Shown here: one piece after another, positions 1 to 12,328 of the stretch | How positions within the stretch are numbered: position 1 is the stretch's first letter | Layout: each line of letters starts with the position of its first letter | Source: Gonium pectorale | Lineage: Eukaryota; Chlorophyta; Chlorophyceae; Chlamydomonadales; Volvocaceae | Length of the DNA stretch: 64,000 nt | Direction: 5' to 3' | Assembly: GCA_001584585.1 (NCBI GenBank) | Contig: LSYV01000050.1 | Location: 575,404-639,403 of the forward strand | The notes under the pieces: model-generated | What the model was told of the DNA's origin: nothing | Database searches by the model: none | What the model saw: only the letters and a program-made list of their open reading frames with translations | Program-made: the position numbers and the translations under genes

Positions 1-3000
1 TGCCGCAGCAGCTCTGCAACCTCCTGCAGCGGCACAGGCCGTTGAGCCGGCTCGGTCAACTCAGACTGTACAGCGCAGCGCAAAGCGCTGAACGCTCTGC
101 TCTTGGAAGGGCATCGATGATGACACCGCTCAAGACCACAGGCCGCGCAACCCTGTTGGGTGCTATGAATGTATGCACCAGCCCAAAACATTACAACTAT
201 TGTGTTGCACCGGGTCCCACAGCGGCCTCCCAGCGCCCCAGGTCGAAGTAAGTCTCTGGAACCCGGAGGTCAACCCCACCTGCTCATCGGCGCTCTCCCA
301 CCCACTGGACGACGAGGAGGTCGTGCTGCTGCCGCTGCTCCCGCCGCCAGACGTGGGTGAGCCAGGCGCCGCCACCGCCGCCGCCAGGGCCTCCGCCACG
401 GCGACGGCGCTGCTGGCGTGCGCACGGCCGGCGGCGGCGGAGACCTTCGCCGCAGTACCGCTGCCGCTGCCGCCTGGGCCTGCTCCTCCCCCAGCTGCTG
501 CACCCCGGGCGGCGGCAGCGGCGGCGGCTCTACCGGGGCTGCTGACGGTGAGGCCCGGCAGGCCCATCAACCCTCCGCCGCTGTTGACCGCGCCGGCGAC
601 TGCACCGCCGGGTCCGCGCCCAGCGGCGGCAGGCCCGGAGGCGGGTCCGCCAGCCGCCGGCCTGGCCCCCGTGCTGCCCTCACCGTGGTGCGCGGCCCCG
701 GCCCCCGTCAGCAGCGCGAGGCTCTCCATCGCCGTCCGAAGGCTGGAAATGACTCCGTGGGCGCCCGGGATGTGGGCGCCCGGGCCGTGGGCGGCTGCCG
801 CCCCGCCGCCGCCTGGCTGAGCCGCGACCCCGGCTGTGGGCGCGCCAGCGCCAGCCGCAAATCCCACGCCCGTGACCGACAGGGGCGGCACGTGCGGGTT
901 CGGCCGGGGGCCGCGCAGCGGCGCAACACCTGCCGGCGGGGCGGGGGCGGGGCCGGAGCCGCTGCCGGCAGCGCCCACGCCCACGCCGGCGACTGCGCCG
1001 CCGTTCACCCCCACTCCAGTTACTGTGAGGGGCGGCACCCGAAGCGCGTGGCCGGCGCCGATCGGCGGCATGGGCGGTATGGGCGAGACGGGGGAGACGG
1101 ACGGGATGGGGGACACGTGGCCAACGGGGGAGAGGGGCGGGATGGCCGCGACGGCAGGCCGAGCCGCCACCGTCAGCGGGGGAGGCGCCAGTACCGGTGC
1201 AGCGCGTGAGCCCGCGCCTGTGGGGGGCGGCGTCAGCGGCGACGGCACCACCCCCGCTCCTGCGGCCGTTGGCGCGGGCACCGGCGGCAGCCTGCCGTTC
1301 GGCGGCGAGGAGCTGAGGAGGGCCAGCGAAGGCAGCGGCGCCAGCATGCCGCTCCCGCTAACCGTCCTGTCCCCCAGGCTCCCGCTGATGCCGTGGCCGA
1401 TGCCGGCCGCTGCCGCCGCTGCCACAGCCCCTGCAGCTTGCAAGGGGCTCAGCCCCAGCCCCAGCCCCAGCAATGACCCCTCCGCGCCACACCAGGTAGT
1501 CCGGTGCGACGGAGGCGGCGCGGGGAGAGTGCGGGTACCGCCGCCGCCGCCGCCAGCGGCAGCCGCCGGCGCTCCATCGCCCGTGGCTCCGCGGCTGCCA
1601 CCTCCGCCATTGCCACCGCCTCCGGCGGCCGCGTGGCCGCTGTCCTCGAACGCCCCGTCCAGCAGCAGCCCCTCGTGGTTGGTCAGCGCGTCGTCCTCTG
1701 TCACCAGGTACTCGTCGGCCTCGCCGTCGTCCTCGTCCACACCGTCGCGGCCGTGGCTGGAGGTGGCGGAGCTGCGGGAGCCGCTGCTGGCGCCGGAGCT
1801 GGAGGAGTCGTCCTCGCCGCGGACAAACTCACCCTACATTGGGGACCGGATTGGGAGGCGTGAGCACGACGCGGGCGCAGCATGCGATAGGCGGGCCCGC
1901 GCGGAGCCGCGGCCAACCCAAACAGCCCACGTGGGGAGGGTATCGTGCAGGACGCGGACCGCACGCTACGCGCTCTGCAGGAAAAGGGCCCAAGCATGGA
2001 AAGGCCCGGCCCACCCGTTGCAAACCGCCTCGAAGCACGGCGACGGCGCCTCCAACCCAGATGCGGCACGGGGGTTGGGGCGCCGAAAACTCTCGCCTAC
2101 CCTCGCCCGCCCGGGGGTGCCACCCCCGCCCCGCCCCGTCCCGCCCGGGCCCCCATCCGCGCGGTGTCCACTCACGTGCAGTGGCGTGTACTGGCCCACC
2201 AGGCACGCCACGCGGCCCAGCCCCAGCCCCAGCTCGCACTTGGCCGCCAGGCCGTTCCACGTGTGCTCCCACACGGGGGCCTCGCACACCGCGTCGTCGT
2301 ACAGGTGCAGGGCCTGGCGCACGGCGGACAGCGCCTCGGCCGCCAGCGCGGGAGGGAAGGTGGACTGCGGGGGCGGGAGAGAAGGGTCTGACCTGGTTTG
2401 CGGGAGCGCAGCCGAGTGTCCCTGGCCGCGCCACCGCACCCGGTGCTGCCTTCCAGGTTCCTGTCTTCCTCTGACGACACAGAGCTGACGCCCCGACGCC
2501 CCGATCGCGGGCGACGCCCACGCAAACCCAACGCTGCTGCGCGTGTCGCGCTATCCCCATCCACCGCTGGTCTTTTCCCGGCCGTTGCCTGACTGGCTCG
2601 CCTGGGCCCGGCTCTGGCGTCCCCTGGCTGCCCGCCGCCAGGCGCTGCCCCACCCCACCTGCACAGCAAGCTCCACGTCTCCCTCTCCCATCGGAGCCGA
2701 CTCCTATGGCAACGAGGGACGTGAGGGCAGGGTTTGAGGGTTCGGCACTTGGCAGGACTGTAGCAAGGGGCCTACGCCTAGCTACAAATACCAGAAGATG
2801 CAGTTGCACAGCGCCACAAGGACCGCGCCCTCGAGGGCATTCGCCTCCGCTCCAGACATCCAGCTCCACCCCAACCCGAGCCCGAATGTGCACATCATGC
2901 TGAGGCCTGCCCCTGGATCACGTGCACAACCCCTGATGTCGTTGTCGACCCGGAACCGCGACTTCTGCTCTCTTCACAGCAGCCTTCCCGCCCCGCCGCC

Positions 3001-6000
3001 CTATTGGTCCCCACCTGCAGCAGTCCGCCGCCCCACCACCACGGCCTGCTCCCTGCTCTCCAACCCACCTCAAACCTTCCCTCCCCACCGACACTTTCGG
3101 GAGCCGGCGAAACGAGGCAAGGACCGGCTTGGCCGCCGGACTGGAATTACGCTGCTGGCGCCCAGCTCGTCGTTGTTCATTCTCCTGTCCCTTCAACTGC
3201 CCACCTCGACCCCCACTTGCTTCTCAGCCTCCCCTCCCCCACCTGCACCAGCTCACTGCCCACCACCGCCACCGCGGCCGCCAGCAGCCGGCGCGCCACC
3301 GCCGTGGTGGTGTCGTTCAGCACCGCCAGCGCAGCCCAGTGGGGCGCCGGGCCGCCGGGCCAGTGGCGGCGCAGCAGGCGAAGCAGGCCCACCGCCCAGA
3401 ATGCACGGTATCCGTGCAGCAGAGACGTGTCCAGTGCTGCGAGGGAAACGCACGGGGCAAGGGCCGACAGGGCTTGGGGTTGAGCGCTGTCCGCACCACC
3501 GCTTGGGGTTTCGCCCGAGGTCGGCACTTGCAGCCCCCGGCCCTGCCATCGCCGCCTGCGGTGAGCCCACGCGCCACCTGGTGCATGCGCCGCGTCCGTC
3601 TTCGCCCCGCCGCAAACCCAAACAAGATACCCATGCCCCCACCCGACGGTCCTCGGTGGCCCCCTTGTAGTGGCTATCCCCTCGTCGCAGCCCTTGCAAC
3701 CCCTCCCCAGTCCCCACGGACTGAGTAACACCTCAACCCCTCCCTTCGTCGCAGCCGTATGCCCCTAGCCCCTCGCGGCCCCCCACCTTCACCACCCACC
3801 CGGCAGGTCCAAGACAGTCATGTCTTCCCCCTCGTACGCCTCCAGCAGACGCGCGTCGGGGCTGCCAGGCAGGGGGCGTGGCAAGCCACCAAGGCCGCTG
3901 CCGTCAGCTCCATTGGCGTCGCCGGTGGCCTCGCCACCGGCTCTCCCGCCCGCCGCCGCATCGGCCACTGTCTCTGCCGCTACCGGGCCTGCTGCCACCG
4001 CCGCCTCCAGCCGTGCGACCAGCTCCAGCAGCCTGCCGTACACCTGGGCTGCGGGCCGCGTGAGCGACCCATGGGCCTGCCGGGGGGGGACCACGGGTGG
4101 GGTACCGCCTGTGAGGTTCCGCCCATTGGCGTGCCGTGGGTACGCGCAGAGGGTGCAGTTTGACAACAGAAGGCTACATGTGTAAATGGGACCTCGCGGA
4201 GTGGGGCTCGCGTACTCGTGCGTGCGGCTTTACCTCGCTGTCCGCGTCCCAGCCCTCTCCTCCGTAATAGTACTCGTGCGCCAAGGCGACCGCCAGCTCC
4301 TCGGCCGACGACACGGCCCTGCCGCTTCCCGCCACAGAACCGGCACTCGCGGCCAGCGCCGTTACCGCGTAGCCGGCGGCCGCCACAGTCCCACTGCCGC
4401 CGTTGCTGTGGGCTGCCTGTGGCTGGTGATGTTGCTGATGCTGCTGCCGCTCCGGCGCCGTCGCGGCCTGGCCCTGGTGCCACCAGAAGGCATCCGCGGT
4501 AGGCAGCTCCAGAGAGCCCGCGCAGGCCTGCGCAGACAAGGAGTCGACGTCCATCGGCGCAGCGGCAGCGATTGAGGCGGCAGCCGCCCGGGCCGCCGTC
4601 GGCGATGCCGCCGCGCTGGCGCTGGCGCTGGCGGGCCCACTGCAGCCGCCTCCGGCACCGGCACCGCCGCTGCAGCCGCCTTCGCAACCGCCACCGCCAC
4701 CACCAGCCTGGCGCATGGCCTCGTCATCGCCCGCCAGGGCCCGAATTAGAGTATGGTACGGCTCCGGAACCAGCGCAGCAGCGGTGCCGCCAGCGACGCG
4801 CCCTGCCACCGCCCCTGCGCCCGTCAGCGGCTGCCTCCGCAGCCTGTCCGCATCGGGCGCTGGCCCGAACCGCATCTCCGCCGCAGCTGCGGCCGCATCC
4901 GGCGCCTCGCGGGTGGAGTCCACCGCCCAAGGCCACGGCGGTGCCTCGGCGGCTGGCGGAAGCGCCTCCGTCCCCGCCTTTCCCTCCGCCTCCGCGCCCG
5001 CGTCGTGCTCCGGCTGCGGCGGCTCCGGCAGGCCCTCGGGGTAGAGGTACGCGGGCACGAACAGCCCGTGCACCCACACCCCCGCGGCCGCCGCGGCGCC
5101 GCCAGGCGTGGTCAAGGACCCCGAGCCAGGTCCCGAGGGCCCTGCCGCGTGGCTGGGGCTCCCCGGCATGCCGGTCGCCGAGGAGCGGCGCACGCGGTGG
5201 TACGGGTGGTGCCCGTGCGCGTGCACGTGCACGTGGACCCGAGCGGAGTGGGGGTGCGGAGGGTGCGGCGCGCGGCTGCCGCTGCGCGGGCTGGCCGGCG
5301 CGTCGCAGTCGCCGCCAGGCGTCGCAGCCGACGGCGGCGCCGGCCCCAGGGCGGAGCGCAGCCGCGCCAGGCAGGCGGAGGACTCGCTGTAGCGGCAGGT
5401 GCTAGCGTGGCGCACGAGCTGCGCCAGGCCGGGGGCCACGTGGTCGCAGCCAAAGGCGCGGTTGGGGCAGGGGCAGGCGGCGGGGCAGGCGGCCCACACG
5501 TGCTCCTCGGCGCCGCCACGGAGCACCGTTGTGCCGCAGGCGCGGCAGGACAGCGGCGCGAAGGCGCAATCGGAGGCCACGTGAGCGGCAACCTGGGCGG
5601 GAGGCAGCTGCGCCCGGCAGCCCAACGGCGTGTTGGGGCAGGCCACGCGGCGGTTGGGGCAGGCCGGCGAGCCAACGTGCAAGGCTAGGGAGCCGCGCGG
5701 CATGGTCGACTGGCAGTCGGGGCAACGCGCCGGAGCGAAGGCGCAGGACGCGGTCAGGTGGTTCGGGAGGTCGCGGCGCGGCACAATCCCCGTGCAGCCA
5801 TTGGCGTGGAAGGGGCAGAGGCATGGCAGCGCGTCGACCCGGGCGGCAAGCGCCTCATCCTGGTGGAGCTGCGAGGTATGGAGCTGCGCCCGGCAGTAGG
5901 GGCAGGAGAAGGGCACTCCCTTCCGCTTCTGCGTCGTACCCCACGTCGATATGCAAACCGCACAGAAGCCCTTCTGGCACCGCGGGCAGCACCGCGGGTC

Positions 6001-6078
6001 GCGCAGGGCATGGTAGCAGACAGCGCAGAGCAGCTCCGCCGGCACCTCGCACGCGTAGTTCACGTCTTGCACGCTCAT
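1..6078 (-). CDS. RING / TRAF-type zinc-finger protein (3' end outside window)
   Basis: Probable E3-ligase-like protein, about 1,360 residues in the window. Exons read in frame: 6078-4234, 4043-3800, 3436-3243, 2364-2176, 1833-280 and 65-<1, all with GT-AG junctions and matching phases. The start is a true ATG at 6078. Residues 18-62 form a RING-like Cys cluster (C18, C21, C34, C39, C42, C59, C62); the usual His position is Lys36. Residues about 84-228 hold a series of TRAF-type Cys/His fingers (C-P-x-x-x-x-G-C, H-x-x-x-C). The rest is Ala/Gly/Pro/Ser-rich, including a 518-residue low-complexity exon with an acidic/serine-rich stretch at its start, so no further domain is called. The last exon (65-1) starts after TACAG and encodes SELTEPAQRPVPLQEVAELL, vaguely like a kinase C-tail, but no kinase core precedes it. 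RING plus TRAF fingers usually means ubiquitin ligation with substrate binding; activity here is inferred, and the lost His makes it uncertain. Confidence 0.75.
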
Positions 6079-6800
6079 CTCAATGCCGTGCTGTGTTCCG
6101 CCAGGTCATGTTCAATTCAGCTCCACGTCACCTTCCCGCACGCATTCAACGCAATATGCTGCATTGCGACGCATGCAGTGTACTATCGTATAACTCAGTC
6201 AGGGCAACGTTCTTCCTGTCTCCTTAACGGGTCAGCCGTCTAAAACTGCCCAAAATGAAGCGTGGCTGAGCGCAAGGATTCTCATTTTAGCATACTAGTA
6301 TGTGACAAGCCTGAGCCATGCCAAAGAGCTGTGAACACGGCGACTTACACGGCGTTAGTACGTCCCCCCGGTGCGCAGCTTCGGCCTTCAATTGCGGAGG
6401 ATTGAGGTTGGCAAGAAGTGAAGCTGACTTGCACAGAGCAAAACGGCACCAAGACCCGACGCCTAACAGCCGAACCGACCCCTACCCTGCCCCATGGCAC
6501 TTGAACCATCATATGCGGCATGTACTGGTTGTACTCACAATCGGGGCTCAATATCTACCTGTCCGACCTGTGCAGCCTACCGAGCTGCGACATGTACTTC
6601 GCCGCACAGCCCTGACAACCTCACCATCGTCTCCGCTAAAGAGCCCTTACAACGCATACAGCGCCCGCCACTCGGCCCGACGCTCAGTCGCGCAGTGCCA
6701 CCGCCGCACCCCTCATGCCCGTTCGCTCCACCTCGCGCGCCATGCGCAGCAACTATGACCCGGAGATGCTCAAGTGGCTCGTAGGCCAGTCGCCCCTCCA
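6079..6800. other. intergenic spacer between two minus-strand genes
   Basis: Less GC-rich than the flanking exons. It should hold the promoter of the RING/TRAF gene (near 6079-6300) and the 3' UTR of the gene starting at 10468 (near 6800-6640). I see no convincing exon on either strand. Confidence 0.5.
6647..6651 (-). promoter_or_regulatory. putative TGTAA polyadenylation signal
   Basis: TGTAA on the minus strand, about 150 nt past the stop codon at 6801. TGTAA is the usual polyadenylation motif of Chlamydomonas-type algae. The position fits a short 3' UTR; no cleavage site can be seen. Confidence 0.4.
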
Positions 6801-9800
6801 TCATTCGGCCAATATGGAATGGAACTGCAGCCGGTCTGTGTTCTTTGGGGCCCCAACCTTGGTGGGGGACAGCGGCGGCGCCAGCGTCGGCAGCGGCGCG
6901 CGGTCACGGGGGAGCCGCTCTCCTCGGCCGACTGTGGGTGGGAGCGGACGAGGGTGCGCACGTGAGTTATTTCCCTTGCCGTCAGCCGAATCATTGGGAG
7001 CCAGACACGCTGCGTGAAGCGACAGCCACTGCGTCAGCAGTCACAGCCGTCAAAGGTCAAACCCTGCCGCCCTGCCCAAGCCGACAAAGCTGCACCCCGC
7101 GCCCATTCCCCGGCGCCCTCCCCGCCCCCGCGGCAGTCGCTCTCCCCTCCCCCTCTCTATGCGCACCCGTCTCGACGAGCTGCTTCTCCGTTGGCTTGGC
7201 GTGCGGCAGCGAGGGCGGCGCCTCGTACGCGCGGCCCAGCCCCGCCGAGCCCCAGTCGCCAGCACCAATCAGGCTGATGTTGACGTCGGGCGTCAGCGGC
7301 TTGCCACTCGAGGACATGCCCTGCGAGCTGAGCGTCCGCTGTTTAACCCTCGCCCCCTGGAACGGGTCGTACTTGTCGTCTTCGTACCCCGCCAGAGGGT
7401 CCGCCGCTGCCTTGTCCGCACGGAGCGCCGCCCGCGCCGCCGCCACGGCAGCGGCAGCGGAACTGCCGCCGGCGCCGCTGCTGCTCTTGGCGAGGGCCTT
7501 GTTGCCGCCAGCTGTCGCGCCGGCTGCGGTGACGGCATTGGCGCCGCCGGCGGTGCTGCGAGTGCTGCCGGGCGCGTCCCGGAATACGGAGTTGCGAGCG
7601 GGCGCGGGGGAGAGCGGGGTACCGGGCACGCCGCCGACGGGCCCGTGGCCCGCCCCGTCGACGACCTGCGCCTGCAGCGCCTTCTTGGCGACCTGCTTGG
7701 CGTAGGCATCGCGCGTGAGGCCCGTCACGGCGGGGCGCAGCGGGCCGGTCTTGGTGACGCCGCCGGCACTGCGGAGCATGGGCGGACACGGGGGAAGCGG
7801 GCGGGCGGCAGGTGAGGAGGCGAGTGGACGAGGGCGTTGCGGCTCGCAGCATGGTCCTTGCGGAGAGCGGGCAGGTAAGGGCGGCGACTGAGGCGTATGT
7901 GCTACCGTTATTCCCACTTCCGCAGGAGCACCATTCGGTGCACGCTCCATCGGCCTCCGACCCCACCACCCCCCTGAGAACCGTGCCCGTACCCAATCCC
8001 TACCGTCCACTCCACCCATCGACTCCGCCCCTGCCCTCCATTCACCCCACGCTTAGCCCTCCTAGCACTCACCCCCTCAGCGTCACGCCGCCCGCCGGCA
8101 AGAGCGTCTCCATGGCGGACGGCTGCGTCTTCGGCGTGATCTTTTTAAAGTCACTCGCCAGCCGCCGGTCCCGCTCCTTGCGCATCTCGGTGGGGCTCAG
8201 CGACATGTTGGACCGCGCGGCAGCCGCGGCGGCCGCCTCGGCGTGGCCCACGTTGCTGCCGGTGCGCATGGTATTGCGGCGCTTGGGCGACAGCGCGCGG
8301 CTGTTCTCGTCGGGGGCGGCCACCTTGAAGCCGGGGCCGGAGAGCGCCTCCAGCGGCGTGCGATCGGGGTCGAACTCGTTGAGAATGACCACCTCGCCCT
8401 GTGGGCCAGGGGTTGGGTCGGGGTATTAGGGTTGCGAAACGGGTCGCGACGCGCAACATCGACTCGCCATTGGGCTTCGGGCCAGCAATGGAGGCCGGGG
8501 CGGGGGGTTAACGCGATTGTCACCGAGCACATGGCGCTCCTGCAAGGATAGTACACTCACGCCGGGTGTAGTGGTGGTAAAAAAAGAAGGGATGAAAAAA
8601 GAGATACGAAAAGTAAGGGCTTTAAGAGGGAAGCGCAGGAGCTACTCAATCGCAAGTACATGTGCATCTCTAGGGGGTACACGTAACGGAGGCGCTTCGG
8701 CGCAGGCGGCAATGTATAATATGCGCCCGGGCGGCGAGCAACATCAGAAATACGAGATAGACGGACGTGTGTGCGTCGCCTGTGCTTCAACTGCACCCCT
8801 CCCCCTTCCGCCGTCAGCAGGTGCAGGTGCGCCTGCAGGCCCTCCCCGCCTGCCGTTTGGCTGCCTCTCTGAAGCCTTTCTGTTCCTCAAACCCCCTCTT
8901 CGCTCCCAAAGCCCAACGCACCCTGCACCCCTTCAACCACTGCGCCCGTTGAGCCGCAGAAGTGGGCCGCTTCGTCGCACCTGCCTGCCCTGCTCGACCT
9001 TTTTTCTAAACCCAACCCCTCTAAATACACCCGCTCTCTCCCACGCTCTCGTACCTTGTGGTCGTACGTGTAGTCCTTCCCCTTGAGTTCCTTGCGCAGG
9101 CTGGTCAGTTTGGCCCGCTCCTCCGCGTCCTTGGCCTCCAGCCGCCGGCTCATCTCTTCCTGCAGCCGCCGCTGGGCCAGCTCCTGGCGCAGCTGCTCCT
9201 CCAAATGCTCCTGCTCGGGGGTAAGCACCTGCGACGCACCGGAACAGCACCACGCGGGGAGCTCGGCGTCCAAATGCGCACATATGCGAGTCCCCACAAA
9301 TAGACTTCCGGTCCCAACCACCCATCCTCTGGCTCTGACGAAGGTGGGCACCGGAATGCTGAAATCCCGCTGACAACACCCTCCAGAGCCCTTACCTTGC
9401 GAACATCCACTTTGGTCACGTGGCGCTTGGAGGCGCTCACGAACAGAGAACGCGTGCTGATGCCCGCCAGCCGGCCCGACGGCATGCCCGCGCGCCCGTG
9501 GCGGCCTTCGGCGAGACCGGGGCCGGCGCCACCGCCGAGGCCGGGCGGCGGGCCGTCGCCGTCGGCTCCGTGCGCGCTGCCGGTGCTGCGCATCGAGGGG
9601 CTGCGGTGCATGCTGGGCTGCTTCATGAGGAACTGCGCAGTGCGGGGCGCGTCGGGTGCAGGGGAGGGGAAGGAGGCGAGGGGAGAAGGCTCAATCGGCA
9701 GCCAGGTGTGGGGTAATTGACACTGCGTCATCGGTCAGGACACATGGCCCGGCAGCGCAAGACGGCAAGGAGCATGGCTGCACGCCCCAACCAGCTCCCA

Positions 9801-10468
9801 GTGCTGTGCCCGAAAGGTCGCCCTCACGCCCTGCCTGGGTAGCACTTTCACGCCTGCTTCAGAAGCTCCCTCTAGGGACGCAAACACATTGGCGGCCTTA
9901 ACCTCCCAGCGGCCTCTGCCGCCGAGAGCATGCGTGTTTCGCCAAATCTGCCACCCATGTCCCTGCCTCAGTGTGGCCCGCAGCCCGAACGAGACACTTA
10001 CTCCCAGCGCGCATCCCGGTTACACATCAATCGCATCCCCACCTGCTGCATCACCCAGGACTGGCGTTCCACCATTCCACTGGTGGAGGGGGTTGATGCC
10101 TCCGGAAGGGAGGAGCGCAGCCACGAGTCGAAGGAGCACGGGTCGGGCGGCGTCTCCTGCTCCCAGCTGCCGTGCTCCAGCGAGACGGCCGACACAGGGT
10201 TGTCCTCCCGCGCGGGGTACTGCATCTCAATCACCTCCAAGCACGTTGCGAGGCATGAATCCACCGCGTCGACTACTTCGCGCGTGTGCGCACGATGCTG
10301 GTGCAGCGCGAGGTTAACGCGGTGAAGCACCTCATCAATGCATTCATGGATGATATGGTCTCTTTGGTGCTCGGCGCTCTCCCTCCCGAGGTGTGCCCGG
10401 TGTTGGGCGTCATACTCCGGCGAGTCGAAGCTTGGACCCGGAGGAGGCGGGGGCGGGGCAGATACCAT
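6801..10468 (-). CDS. conserved coiled-coil protein, possibly C2orf81-like
   Basis: Six exons: 10468-10043, 9632-9396, 9228-9055, 8398-8073, 7768-7167, 6931-6801. Together they give 1,896 nt, 632 codons, 631 residues, ending TGA. The start is the first ATG of the open exon. The N-terminus is Pro-rich. Residues about 30-140 form a helical region ending with an acidic, Asp/Pro-containing stretch and FDSWLRSSLP. Exon 3 is a charged coiled coil (about residues 223-270) that leads into GKDYTYDHK followed by GEVVILNEFDPDR across an intron. The end is GAPKNTDRLQFHSILAE. A short helical N-domain, a D-SW-x-R motif and a GK-x-YT-YD motif recall the C2orf81 family and several algal flagella-associated proteins. 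That assignment is from memory of the family and is tentative. The exon structure itself is well supported because every phase matches. Confidence 0.7.
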
Positions 10469-12328
10469 TTCCAAAGGTTCACAACTGCTAGTTGTCCCAG
10501 TGTGAAGATTCAAGCAAGTCACAAATGCTCCATTCTACAAATCATTGAGGCCACCTCCTGCTCGCATTCCGCGTTTGATGTCTCTAGGTTTTTACAGAGG
10601 TTGTTTACATGAACTAATTGAAGTAGGTAATTTCCCAAACGATGCCTGTTCAGAGACTGTGACGTCCCTGATCGTCAAGCCTTTCGCATAAATAGGCGCT
10701 ATATGCACAAGAAACTTACAACGATATCCAGAATGAGTTAAGTTGCCACGATACGTATGTGTACGGCAAGGCGGGTGGATGGTGCACAACATATGCACCA
10801 GCCACCATTGTGTAAGCCGGCCTCGCATGCGAGACATCGAGATGGGCCCTTACCGCCAGGCGAGCACGGGGAGGAGTTTCTGCCTCAGTGTATGCCTTCC
10901 TTGAAGCCCGTACGAGCCCGTGATGAACTGCTCTCCTGGGGTGTTCCAGCGCCGCTACACCGCTGGGCGCTCCCCCCCCCCGGCTGCGTCTCAGAAGCAG
11001 ACTCGAAGCCCCGCCGCCGAAGGCCTGCATAGTCCACCGGACAGGACGGGACGCGTGTTGCCCCTTTCACGGCCGTTGTACAGCAGGGCGTACTCGCGAG
11101 ACATTGAACCTGACAGCATCAACACACGTAAAGGCATATTCAGAGGCTATGATGCATATCCTAATACAGTACCCAATGCAGCGTCTATGGCATTCTATAA
11201 GCCCTCACCCTTCGACATAGGGTGAGCCGCGGTGGCGTGGCCGGCCAGGGGCTAGCCAAGAGTTCGGGGTGCCGAACCATGGATACAGAAACTACCGGTT
11301 TACCAGCCTGTTAACGTTACAGAGCCGGCACTTTGCGGGTGCACATGCACATGAGCCACACCGTCTCGTAACGCCAGTAGCGGCGATCGCGCGCAGGAGG
11401 CCGCCCTGAGGAGAGCCCCGCCCTTCTGCGGCCCCGCAGCCTGCAGCTCCACGTACGCTGCACTCACGGGACAGGTGTATGTGAGAGGCAGAGCGCAATC
11501 GAAAGCGTAGTCACGAACAAAGCTGCGTGCTGCATGTGCCACACCATGTCGGCATGCAACGGTCTCAACGCTGCCTGCATGCGCTCCTCGTCAGCAAGGG
11601 AGCACCAACGCCCAAGCATGGACGCACACGCACCTGCGATTCGGCTCTAAGCTGCAACCTGGACCCCTGCCCCTCAACAAAGGCGAATTGGTCCCGAGAG
11701 AGCCCCGACGCCAGCGACGATTGGGAGACACGGAGCAGGACAGCGCTCTGCCCCCCTCCCCTCTGGACCGGCATGTACACGTTGCAGCCATGCCTCATGC
11801 GGCAGGGGTAAAAACGCGCATGTGTGCACTCCAGCATCCTGCACTCAACCGCTTGAAGGTTATATATATACAGAACTGCAAGCAGAATGCATTAACAAGC
11901 ACGACGACTCTGCTCGGCGCTGCTCTTACTCCCAGCTGGGTCCTAGAGCCCACGCCCGAGGCAAACCCCGGGGCCCGGGGTGCGGACGCCGGCTGAGTGC
12001 CCATTACGAAAGGTGGCGGCCTGTAACGTGCGCAGCAGTGCCAACAACACTCCGGCTGCCCACGCCCATCTCTTTGTGAAGGGTCTGTTGCATGCATGCA
12101 CGACAAGGACATATCTGTACACACGACATATCTGAACACACGACATCTTACGCTCGTCGTATGCGTTTTCCTTTTCAACACGACATCAAGTACTGCACAC
12201 GTCGCCTTTTGTACCCTGTCACGGTACAGCAGGAAGCGCACCCATCAAACGCAGTCCACGCGCGAACACGCCTGAAACGCTGGCCACGCTGCGGCTCGCA
12301 GCCGCCGGCAACGCCCGGAGCCCACCGT
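10469..12328. other. intergenic region, no gene seen
   Basis: About 1.9 kb between two minus-strand genes. It should contain the promoter of the gene starting at 10468 and the 3' UTR of the cyclin gene ending at 12329. A minus-strand TGTAA lies at 11321-11317, rather far from the cyclin stop. Open frames here are short, lack splice-compatible partners and have no coding-like composition. Confidence 0.5.
12108..12148. repeat. 17-bp tandem repeat, about 2.4 copies
   Basis: GACATATCTGTACACAC, then the same unit with one change (GACATATCTGAACACAC), then GACATCT. Two full copies and a partial third. It lies in the presumed 3' UTR of the cyclin gene. Confidence 0.8.

Noticed and set aside
1..65. 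Kinase domain at the left edge
   Set aside because: The short exon resembles a kinase C-terminal tail, but the upstream exons of the same gene contain no ATP loop, HRD or DFG motif.
836..2488. 550-codon plus-strand open frame
   Set aside because: It is the antisense of the low-complexity RING/TRAF exon and its intron. GC-rich DNA leaves opposite frames open, and the minus-strand reading has matching splice phases.
10006..10020. GTAAGT donor at the end of the first exon of the gene starting at 10468
   Set aside because: It is the better consensus, but leaves phase 2, while the only good acceptor (9633) needs phase 0. CAG|GTGGGG at 10043 fits.
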